DNA from: Heliopora coerulea
Lineage: Eukaryota > Cnidaria > Anthozoa > Scleralcyonacea > Helioporidae
DNA: 64,000 nt
Reading direction: 5' to 3'
Assembly: GCA_030142905.1 (NCBI GenBank)
Contig: JASJOG010000071.1
Location: 574,001-638,000 of the forward strand
Shown piece after piece: positions 33,215-42,632 of this stretch (position 1 is its first letter; every line of letters starts with the position of its first letter). The notes beneath the pieces were generated by a model that worked only from the letters and a program-made list of their open reading frames with translations, was not told the origin of the DNA and searched no databases. Position numbers and translations under genes: made by a program.

Positions 33215-34248
33215 GTTGATGTATTATAGTTGATTATCGAGTCTTCCACAATAGATCGAAACTATTCTTGTGTTTCTAATGCACTTGCTCTATTACTATA
33301 AATTGATTGTTTTGTCCTTGCTTGACTTCCTAATGTGGAATAAATAAAGGCTTCAATATTCTCATTTGTATATTGAATACCTATTTTTGTTAACCCATTG
33401 CTCGTAACAGGTATATATCTTTTTTAATCACTCTGTAATGAACTGGGAAATAGCTGATAGACAACTCCACCTCTTGTTCTATATATTATATTGCTTCTTA
33501 TGTGTTCAATAGTTCTATAACACTTTCCAGCTGAAAACTCTCTTGATATAGCTGACATCTTTTCTTGTCCTTGCATTCTTCTTATCAACCTTCTAACAGT
33601 GAAATATAAATGGAATCGCATTAGTGATGTTATAATCGGATGGTGTTAGATGCTGTATGGAAACTCCACAGCAATATGATGCACAATATACTGCAAAACG
33701 TACTTGATAATAACTTTCATTATCATCCCATTCAGCTTTATTATAGTCTGTGGTAATATTCAATTTTGGACGTTTTGACAGGAAATACTCTTGGTTGTTG
33801 ATATATATTCTGAAATTCTCAATATGGAAAATTCAATATGTAGTGATCTGGATATTTATCAGTGAGACGATATCCTTCAACATATTGTATATTTGACTCA
33901 GGAATTTTCAGTATTGTACCATTTGATTGTCATATTTTTGGGAATCTTTCTGCATTACTTATTGGGTTTCTTTTTATTGTCGTTAGATTATCTGTAACAG
34001 GTTTTTCAGGTTTGTTGACTGTTCTTCCATAAAGATCTTTTTTAAATTCTGAATTATTTTTAAATCTTGGATTCTTTTATTAATATCCAATCTAAGTATT
34101 TTGGTGTGACTTTCTAATAAATATCAATAGATTTCAATTTACCATTACTATCTAAGTTACATCCAAATTCGAATTTATCAAGTTTTGCATTAGGATATTC
34201 CTTTTTAAATATCTTTTCTGCTTGTTTTCTTAACTTTTTAGTCACCAT
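33215..34248 (-). pseudogene. structural-type protein candidate, heavily frameshifted
   Basis: The ATG at 34248 opens 44 codons with a charged N-terminus (KLRKQAEKIFKKEYPNAKL). Later segments in other frames include DDNESYYQVRFAVYCASYC (about 33680-33735) and the 33424-33621 frame (RFHLYFTVRRLIRRMQ). The mix of beta-rich segments and size (about 340 codons) suggests a virion or scaffold protein, but I cannot assign it. Broken in several places. Confidence 0.45.
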
Positions 34249-34275
34249 ACATAATATATCATATATTATATACAT
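34249..34275. promoter_or_regulatory. 27-bp bidirectional A/T promoter region
   Basis: The start codons of the two central divergent genes are only 27 bases apart (34248 on minus, 34276 on plus). The spacer is nearly palindromic and made of TATA-like blocks (ATAATATATCATATATTATA). Both transcripts must start inside or immediately next to it, with very short leaders. TATA-like sequences at a similar distance precede most other genes of this element. Confidence 0.6.
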
Positions 34276-34946
34276 ATGAAGGAACTAAGTGATTTGATTG
34301 ATGGCTCCTCAAAAGAATTGTACCTGGATGAGTCATTTTTAATAAATAATGATAATCCGTTACTCAAAAGGCTACTTTATTCTGGAATTATACTAATATC
34401 ATTGATGAGAACAATGAATTAACATATAACAGCAACAAAAAGACGATACAGAAAGGTCATTGGACATTTAATATGATCAAGAAGGAGATTGAGAGTTATG
34501 GTAGCGTTACTTTGGTGTCTAATGAATATGATGGAACGTGCTCTATTACTAGTTACAATGTAATAAATATAAAAAGTATAGGACCCATATTAGGATTTAA
34601 CAATGACCAAGCAATAAACGCTAATACAAAAACAAAAAGCGGTAACTCAGTCAATATAAACAATGGGTTGCAACACATAAATGTCACTTGTACTTTGGTC
34701 AAAATGATTGATAATATAAATACAAATGGCAAGAGAAGGAACGTTATAGCAGTATTACCGATAACAACTACACAGTCATTGAAAGGTAGAGTCCAGCATT
34801 ATTTCGACATTGAATCCAGAGTAACAGTTGATAAGGGTGTTACTAATAAGATCAATTCCAAAGTTAAGGACCAAGATGGAAACACAATAAGTATCGGTAA
34901 AGTACTATTAGACTTATATATAATTTTGTGCAACGTATATGAATAA
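34276..34946 (+). pseudogene. beta-rich conserved element protein, frameshifted
   Basis: The first 48 codons end at a TAA; after a frame change the 157-codon piece from 34473 continues in protein-like sequence (GSVTLVSNEYDGTCSIT, VLPITTTQSLKGRVQHYF). A regular beta-strand pattern suggests a virion protein, but no enzyme motif is visible. The downstream integrase ATG lies inside its last codons. Confidence 0.55.
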
Positions 34947-35902
34947 AGATATAGAGACAGAACAAGGGTTGAGAGATATCTATTATAATCCTAAAACTGG
35001 CTACTAGTCTGTGGAAAGATTATATTGGTGAGCAGATACAAATGGATCTCATTGACATGGGTTTATATAAAAACAAAAATAAAGGTTATTACTGGATATT
35101 AACATCTATTGAAATTCTTAGTAGGTATGCATTTGCTATTCCTGTTTACAGAAAAGATACAAATAATATGACAAAAGCAGTCACAGAGCTATTGAGGCAA
35201 TTTAAAGACAGATTGGATCATTACCCTAAATTAGCTCGATTTGATGATGGAAAGGAGTTTTACAATGTTGGTGTAAAATCGTTGTTAGAAAAACATGATA
35301 TTAAGTATTTCTCCACAAACTCTGATAAAAAGGCAGATGTTGTAGAAAGATTTAACAGAACATTTAAAAGTTCTATGTGGAAATACTTCTATAATAAAGT
35401 AATTTATAAATGGATTGACATATTGGACCAATTGGTGAATAATTATAATAATACTAAGCACAGCATCATATAAATGAAACCAAAGGATGTTAGCAAAAAG
35501 ACTGAAGATGAAGCTTGGACCACTCTATATGGTCATCTCTATGCTGAGCCACCATTACCTAAATTTAAGGTAGGAGACACGGTCCGAATATAAAAATATA
35601 AAAGCACTTTTACTAAAGGTTATGAAGCCAATTTCACTGAAGAACTGTTCAAAGGGGTCAAGGTTACACGTGGTGACACAACTGTTTATGAAATAGAGGA
35701 TCTAGAAGGTGAGCCAATTACTGGTAAGTTTTATGAAGAGGAGTGGTCAGGTGTTCATAAAAAGGATGATGTCTATAAAGATGAAAAAATACTAAAATGA
35801 AAAAACGTAAAAGGTAAAAGGATGGTTCTTGTCGAATAGTTAGGTTGTGATAGTAAACATAATAGCTGGATCCCTGAGAGTGATATAGAAAATATAGAGT
35901 AA
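34939..35902 (+). pseudogene. Polinton-type integrase with chromo-like tail
   Basis: The intact core frame (35042-35473, 143 codons) has the DDE triad: MDLIDMG (Asp2), FDDGKEFYN (Asp68) and VVERFNRT (Glu102), a D,D35E-like spacing. The N-terminal zinc-binding region is largely deleted between the NKDIETEQG start (34939) and 35041, with stops. Downstream, after a stop at 35473, an SH3-like segment (FKVGDTVRI) and a chromodomain-like end (near 35800-35900, NSWIPESDI) follow with further stops. The enzyme would insert the linear element DNA; this copy is inactive. Confidence 0.85.
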
Positions 35903-35914
35903 TATATCCATATC

Positions 35915-36522
35915 ATGGCTGAAGGAGGATATGATTTTGACATGCATAGCTTGGATTAAAATTACCCTGGATTTAATTCTGGATTTCAATGAACTTCATG
36001 AAGAAAATGATTTACTCAATTAACGTATTTATGAAATAGATAACCATATTTTCAATGATAATTTTTCTCATAAAAATGATTATAAAGACTTAACCAATAG
36101 ACGACAATACGTAAATAATGTCATATTGGGTAAATATAAAAAAGATGAATCATCATTCACAGATAATCCCGATGGTACAGTAACTTTCACTAGTAAAGAT
36201 CCATTTGAAGAGACTAGTTGGATAGATGAAGACTTAGATTACAACGAAAAAGACAGTGCAATTGTAAAAAAAAAAAGGCACTAAAGATAATATCAGAAGC
36301 TTCATTGGCAATATATTTCGAAATGATGGCGAATTTGGAGACAATAAAAGAAAAAGATGGATTCAGAATGATTTTGTCAAATTAACATGGTCTGCACTTG
36401 CATTAATGAAAAATGGTGATAGACCTTTATTAAATAATGAAGAGGGTCATATTATCCTCAGAAACATATCATATTCTCGAGGAGGAGGAATAGGACCTGG
36501 TAAGGATTGTTTACAACTATAA
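35915..36522 (+). pseudogene. acidic unidentified protein, broken
   Basis: Starts with ATG GCT GAA after TAATATATCCATATC. Pieces in changing frames: an aspartate-rich central part (EETSWIDEDLDYNEKD) before a poly-A tract near 36267, then a C-terminal part ending ILRNISYSRGGGIGPGKDCL. Its stop overlaps the next start as TAATG (36520-36524). No family recognised. Confidence 0.45.
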
Positions 36523-37575
36523 TGAGCTATAAGGGAACTGATATAGTCGAATTAAATACAACCACAAACAAATTCAAATTAAAAAATGAAGAAACAAAGG
36601 AAGGCAAATAGTTCGAAAATTTACTCAAAGAACTTTTTTAAAAAAATAATATACTAGTCAATAAAAGAACTGAAGAAAATAACATTCCAGAAGAACAAGT
36701 CAGAAATATCATCAGTAATATCGCTATGAAGATAACCCCAACCCAACCTCTGAACAGATCAGTGAGTTAGTCAAGCAAAATCCCTCAAAATTTGTATATT
36801 CAGGGAGGAAATTAGAAAATCTAAGGAATGATTTAAATCTCATACCAAAAAAATTTTATGCTGGAGAGCAACGTAATGGTGTAGATGATAGTCTTTTTCC
36901 GAAAATACCAGAAGATATAATAGATCAAATTGAATCAGACTCCATAGAAAAAATACATACTAGATTAGAACAAAAAGCAACCAACATTGCAAACCACTTT
37001 ATTAGTGATCAGGAGTTAAGAGAATTCTCTGGATTTTTAAATCCCGTTGGTGATACCAATATCAAAAATGAAATTCTAGATCAAGCTGGAAATGAATACA
37101 GATTAAAGGCTCTAAGGGAGACGGAACAAAAGATAGAAACTCAATATAAAAACATAACTAAAACTGCATTTTCAAAATCTGATTACATACGCACAACAGA
37201 AAAGGGTGAAAAACCTGAACATGAAAAAGGTGAGAGTATAATCATAGAAATTGCTAATGATAATGAGTCCATCAAGCCCTTTCGAGTTTAGTGGAATTCA
37301 AAAAATGGGCTAAAGAAAATCTAATAGGAATATCCCCTCTGGCAATCTCTGTTGCTGGAATAATCACTACTATTGTCATTGGTGCTAGAAAAGTATTAAT
37401 AAAAGGTGCACAAGCGACTGGTAAATTTGCTAAGGCTGTCTATAACCTGGGAAAGAAAATTGGAGTATTATTAGCACCAATATTAATTGTCATCGCTCAA
37501 GCATTGTCATGGGGTGCTAAAGGTCTTGCATGGTTGGCTTCTAATTTATGGGTTCTAGCACTTGCTTTTGCATGA
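36522..37575 (+). pseudogene. large polar protein with C-terminal membrane region, frameshifted
   Basis: After the ATG at 36522 about 29 codons are open; a long frame without ATG is open from about 36735 to 37290 (polar, ending in ESIKPFRV), then a shift leads to 37291-37575 with two membrane segments (ISPLAISVAGIITTIVIGA and VLLAPILIVIAQAL) and a third at the end (GLAWLASNLWVLALAFA). Overall about 340 codons, probably a membrane or internal virion protein. Function unknown. Confidence 0.55.
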
Positions 37576-37694
37576 TTTGTATATGACCAATAGAAAGAGC
37601 GGAGGAAGAAATAAAATGTACCTCTATATACACACAAATGAACATAACATATTAAGATAAAGTTTAAAAAAATTCATATTCATTTTTTATATAA

Positions 37695-37860
37695 ATGAAC
37701 TTTGAATGTGATATTTGTTTGACCAGTGAACTGAAAAGTTTATCGCAATTAAACTGTAATCATTTATTCCACTCTGATTGTATCAATAAATGGTTACAAC
37801 AAAAAAAATAAGTGTCCATTATGTAGAGCAGAATTCAATTATCGAAATAGAAATCGATAA
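37695..37860 (+). pseudogene. RING-H2 finger protein, frameshift in poly-A
   Basis: Short gene of about 55 codons with CDIC near the start, CNHLFHSDC in the middle and CPLCRAEF at the end, i.e. a RING-H2 pattern with all eight ligands visible. The last pair is out of frame after a run of eight A residues at about 37801-37808, so one inserted or lost A breaks it. RING proteins are E3 ubiquitin ligases; virus-borne versions target host proteins (family knowledge). Confidence 0.75.
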
Positions 37861-37924
37861 AATAGAAAAAGAATGCATCATAAAAAGAGAAGGAAAAAAT
37901 AGAATAAATAATGAAATCTAAAAA

Positions 37925-39216
37925 TTGAAAATTAAAGTAGATGATTTACAATCAAAAGAGAAATCAATAAAATCTACATTAATATATACACAAGTGAACA
38001 GAACTGAGAATAAGTTGGAACCTGGCTTTAGACGAAGTAATGTGAGCTGTATCAAAGCTGATAGAACTAGACATGTGACCACAATGAACCCTTATAAAGC
38101 ATCACCTGGTGAAGAGCTATATATTGAAATTCAAAAACTTAAACCAGACAGTTGTTTGGTTCCCGGGTTATTACACTTATTTTTCGATTGGAAAATCAGC
38201 AACACTAAAACTCGTTTCCCAAACAATCTTTCCAAACTTCTACAAAAATGACTCCAGATCAGGCTGGTTGGTGAAACAGTTTACGATAATAATGATGAAA
38301 GTTTATACAGCGTTCATAAAGACCTTTACAAAACGAAAACTCAAAGGGATAATATAATTCAATATAGTATTGCATCTGTGAATCTTAGAAAGCTAATAAG
38401 TAAAGACCACTCTGGAGCAACAAGTGGAGATACAACAAAAGTATCTGAAAAACCTGTTTGATATTTATGGTACAAAGCAGAAGATATGTTTGGATAGGAT
38501 TATATCAGACCATGGTTTGACTCTGATAGTTTGATATTCTGATATAGTTTGATTGTCTGATAATTTCTCAAAATAGTGCCACAAACAGGTCAGACTGCTG
38601 GAACTTATTTTTTGGAAAACCTTGAGTTGGAATATGAAACTATTGAAACCAATCTATTGCCAGAAGTGTTTCATCACTTTATGGCTCTGGTCGTTCTCTA
38701 TCACATGAGCATGTAACTCTTATGAACACTGTAGTATGGGCTGCTGCATCAACTTTAATTAATGAAAATATTAATATTCGTCCAAAGTCTGCGAAGGCAG
38801 TAGCTCCTTTGTTTGCCAAAACATCTAGAACGGATAGTGAGGAGTTCATATATCCGAATATCAACAGTGTAAAGGTAACAACTGAAGGAGTACCAAATCA
38901 AGTATATTCACAAGGAATTCCAAAATCTCGTTTCTATGATCAGGCTAAAAGACTATTAGGAAACAAGATGGAAAAAGATGAATTCATGACACCACAGAAG
39001 TTCTACAAGGATAAGTTTGCTCTTGTTATTTATCTGAGGTCAAATGAAGAGTTGGATAATACAGGACGTGGTAAAAAGATTGTATACGCCCAAAACGGTA
39101 TCCTACTGGAGATCAAAAAGACTGCCCACACAGGAAACATCTACTGTAACATGTTTGTAGTATCTGATGGTCTAGTTAATTTCTCAAACAATGATCTCCA
39201 AAGTATCCAATACTAA
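37925..39216 (+). pseudogene. large structural-protein candidate upstream of the ATPase
   Basis: An N-terminal piece (37925-38251) and the 164-codon C-terminal piece (38722-39216) frame a region that can be followed through several stops, frameshifts and probable deletions (38250-38720). The end (FVVSDGLVNFSNNDLQSIQY) is intact and stops 20 bases before the ATPase start. Size and its place directly before the packaging ATPase make it a capsid-type candidate, but I see no decisive motif, and it could be another virion protein. Confidence 0.5.
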
Positions 39217-39236
39217 TTATAATGTAATATATACAG

Positions 39237-39839
39237 ATGGAAACACCTTTTAACATGATCATTTGTGGCATGACAAACTGTGGGAAAACGTCCTATTTGT
39301 TAAATATGCTGGAAAAACAATTAAATAAACATTTAGATTATATCATTTTAATATGTCCAACATTCTCATGGAATAAAACTTATCAAGAATGGAAATATAT
39401 CAAAAATTCTGATTTGTTTGCCATAAAGTGTTATCAGGACAAAGTAGACAAAGCAATACATATTGTGCAGGAAATCTTTAAAGGGACCAATAGTTTGACT
39501 ATATTGGATGATTGTGCATGCAGTTACGATGTCAAAAATAGAACAAGTGAGTTAGTTGAATTACCTTTTTTCAGCAAGGCATTATAGTTTATCAACAATT
39601 GCTATAACCCAGCATTTAACAAGTATATCTAAACCTTATAGAGACAATGTAGCTAGAGTAATCACTTTTATAATCCTGATGAAGATGATATGAATGTAAT
39701 GTTTCGTAGATACTTAGGTCATAGTGCGAAAAGTGATAGGAAAACAATAATTAAAAAAGTAAAGGATACCAAATACTCTACACTAGTAGTCAATTTACAC
39801 TACTCATACGACTATAAAATCAATACACCGCAAAAATAA
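39237..39839 (+). pseudogene. A32/FtsK-type packaging ATPase, frameshifted
   Basis: Walker A GMTNCGKTS (residues 11-19) and a Walker B-like NSLTILDD (85-92) are clear. The first frame ends at 39587; the next frame continues with sensor-type residues (AITQHLTSI) and an end at 39839. Family members pump DNA into capsids of Polinton-like and NCLDV-type viruses. The start is preceded by AATATATACAG. One shift near 39585 and another near 39670 break it. Confidence 0.82.
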
Positions 39840-39859
39840 AATGTGTCAATATATAGAAA

Positions 39860-40387
39860 ATGCCAAGACTCAAGAATACAAAACCTGAAACCATTGATGA
39901 GTTATTCGAAGAAGTTACAACTGCAGAAAATATTGTAGATGAGGAAATCAATAATTTATTCAGTGATACTCAAAAACCTGAAAACGCAAAACCAGAGAAG
40001 GTTGAATTGAAATCTGATAACACTGATTATGAAAAAAAGAGAGATGAACTTTTAAAACTGGCTGAAAATGGAGATTTAGATGAATCTGTTGTTTATATAA
40101 AGAAGGCCAGTCAGAAGGTCATCAGTAAACTATACACTGAATATGAACGAAAACATATGGAAAAGGCTAATGATTTCTTAACTGATCTATTAATAAGTAA
40201 ATTTGCTAATGCTTTGGGAGGTTTCAATGCAATCGAGTCACCAGATGTTTGGTCAAAAGAATTACAAAAAGATGAATTGTTAAAAAGAGATGTTTACTCG
40301 TTAATCGAGAAAATGACACCATTTGTTCCATTCTTTAGGAATTTGTCAAGAGGGATTACAACAGCAAAGCATGTATACGACCATTAA
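39860..40387 (+). CDS. intact 175-aa acidic helical protein
   Basis: Complete frame starting 20 bases after the ATPase stop, with ATATATAG just upstream. The acidic N-terminal half is predicted helical and low in complexity (KNTKPETIDELFEEVTTAEN), and the C-terminal half is more globular (DLLISKFANALGGFNAI). Conserved gene order next to the ATPase suggests a morphogenesis role, but no family is recognised. It is one of the few undamaged genes in the element. Confidence 0.65.
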   Translation: MPRLKNTKPETIDELFEEVTTAENIVDEEINNLFSDTQKPENAKPEKVELKSDNTDYEKKRDELLKLAENGDLDESVVYIKKASQKVISKLYTEYERKHMEKANDFLTDLLISKFANALGGFNAIESPDVWSKELQKDELLKRDVYSLIEKMTPFVPFFRNLSRGITTAKHVYDH

Positions 40388-41639
40388 AGCAAAAAACAGG
40401 AAGAAGAGCCTAAAGAATAGGTATTTTGTATTCATAAGAAGGAACAAAGGGGTAGCACGAAACGAATGTCAACTACCACTCTCGTTTTTCACACTTTTAT
40501 TTTTTTTTATTCACCATTAGGCTTTCCGCTTCATGGTTCTCCATAAATAGGATTTTTTAATTGGTAGCTGAAAATTCGCACTCGACTACGGTTTTCCCAG
40601 ATGTCAAAAGTTTCCCAGGTCCTCCAAAACCCCACTAACTCGATTTTAAGCCTCCAAAAAAGTGAGTCAACTTTTGGTCGGTTCCCATCAGTAGTTAGGA
40701 GATGAAACAACAAAAACAATGAATATAATGATCTCGCCCAAACTAGAAATGCTGTTTCTGACAGTTTTCATAGTCACAGTGTCACATTGACAGAAGATTC
40801 ATGCATCAATACCTGCCCAGAAGTGTCTAATCAATCGTTCTCTTCCTCGTTTACCGTGCCAGCTTGGCCGAACCCTAATGTAGTAGAACTTGGTTCACCA
40901 TTTCAGGCCAAGAAATTGGTATTCTCAGAAAGAAATTTGGTTGTCAGTTTTGTTCTTTTCAGTCGACGTAGTTTACTTCATTCCCTTCGCTTCATTACAA
41001 TGAAGAAAGTGATTCTGTTTTATGTTTTATTTGCGCAATAAGTGAGATCATCACATTATGTAAGCTCCTCCATGTGAATCCTGAAACCAGTGCAAACGGG
41101 AAAAGACCATTTTCATTGGCAAGAAGAGTAAAAACGTGATTAAGATCAAACATGAGTCAAAAGAGATTTGATACCATTGCCATCCTAAACAGTTGTATAG
41201 AAACAACCGAAAATTTGCAGATCATTGTTGCAGCTAATAAATTAATCGAAGTGAGCGATAATCGGAAGCGCAACTTCGGAACCTGTACGGTGCAAGACCT
41301 ATCAGCTGCTTGCACTTCAAAAGTGAACTTGAAAGCAAGTTCTTAGGTCGTATAGTCTTTACAATTTTTGTTTTTGGTTGCGTTTTCTTCTATATTCGAG
41401 AAGAAAACTATAAAGCAACATACATAAGTATTTTCATTTATTGATATCTTATTTAATTATAAGAATAAACCATTTATTGCTTTTCTTATTGCCGACCATT
41501 TGCCAATTTTTGCTAGATAGTAAAATAGATATTTCCTTAAGGGAATTTGATTGTATTTACAGAATCTGTGATTGCCAGATTCTTCACGATGTAACAAAGC
41601 AAAACTGCAGGAAGCAGAATCCTAATAGAGAGAGCATTT
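40388..41639. other. right flank of the element, no gene recognised
   Basis: Base composition becomes less A/T-biased after about 40430. No clear terminal repeat and no protein family recognised. Short frames here do not look coding. Confidence 0.45.
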
Positions 41640-42145
41640 ACGGTTCGTTAGCCCCCACCCCCAATACAAAAAGGGCTCCGCGGTCCCTGTTCTCGCAGAT
41701 ATCGTCCAGTTTAAATGGGAAGATCTTGTGGACAAAGATGAAATTGGCCGTGGTGGTTTCGGTACGGTGTTCCGCACAACGTTTTCCAATATGCCAGTGG
41801 TAGTTAAGATTGCATGGAAGAGATGAGGAGTCCACCAACGAATTTTTGAAAGACGCAAAATCAATGGTATCGCTCAAACACGAGAACATTGTAAAGTTAA
41901 ATGCAATCTGTACGAAGCCAAACGCAATGATACTGAAGTTCGTGAACTTTGACTTTACACTTTCAGGGGATGAGACGCAAGTCAACAACCTTTCAGATTC
42001 CTGACGTACATAGACTAGACAAACGACTGCGAAGGATTCACCCACCTAATGCCTGTTATTGCTAAAGAGCCAAGGGTTTGGTGTACCTTTATGGTAAATA
42101 CATCATTCACAGGGATATTATCTTAAGATATCGTAGTTAATTATT
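41640..42145 (+). pseudogene. protein kinase fragment 1
   Basis: A glycine-rich loop (DEIGRGGFGTVF), a VVVK lysine segment, an alpha-C-like helix (EFLKDAKSMVSLKHENIVKL, in another frame) and a late IIHRD catalytic loop can be followed in order with several shifts and a stop. This is the N-lobe and start of the C-lobe of a Ser/Thr/Tyr-type kinase without visible introns, so it may be a retrocopy or a decayed duplicate. The activation loop is missing. Confidence 0.7.
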
Positions 42146-42632
42146 AAGAAGAACAACATCTGATGAAGCAACATTCCCAAATGTTATGTTTGTTTACAAA
42201 GTCAAGTGTTTTTGACAAAAAGACCTCTTGTAATTATTAACATTACAGTATGATATAGTTTTTATATTAAACCATGATATAAACATGCGGGATGTCTAGA
42301 CAAGATTATGAGTTGGTGGAGAGTGTTTTTAACTTTAGGAAATGTTCACAAAAATATCAACTGTTTGTAAAACAATTTATTTACGTGGGGACCATTTTAT
42401 ATTTATTTTATCAAATAATCAACACGCATCAAATGGGTATGAATATTTTGTGCTTATATGTTATAATTTAAACATGCCCATGGACCAACTAAAAGTTGTA
42501 TAACAAGCAATTTATTTCAACATACAGATTTCTTATATATTGTGCTACACCACCAGCTATAAATAACGACGAGTCCCTAAGTTGAGATTCAAGGTAACTC
42601 TTCTCCAAATGTTTATTGGTGAGATTCAGATA
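42146..42632. other. intergenic, nothing recognised
   Basis: A/T-rich stretch between the kinase fragment and the Tc1 end. No supported feature. Confidence 0.5.

Larger units (their letters stand above)
27706..40387. mobile_element. Polinton/Maverick-like virus-derived element
   Basis: About 12.7 kb of densely packed, mostly intron-free genes of markedly A/T-rich composition, unlike the gene-poor flanks. The left half is on the minus strand and the right half on the plus strand, diverging at 34249-34275. A retroviral-type integrase together with an A32/FtsK-type packaging ATPase, BRO-N proteins, a RING gene and structural candidates is the gene set of Polinton-like and adintovirus-like elements. 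No protein-primed polymerase B or cysteine protease was found, and no terminal inverted repeats could be located, so boundaries are the outermost genes. Many genes are broken, indicating an old endogenous copy. Confidence 0.82.

Noticed and set aside
27480..40700. Terminal inverted repeats of the Polinton-like element
   Set aside because: By eye I found no convincing inverted match between the sequence left of 27706 and right of 40387, so none is claimed.
41640..42145. Functional protein kinase gene
   Set aside because: Stops and frameshifts split the N-lobe, and no activation loop or C-lobe follows the HRD motif.
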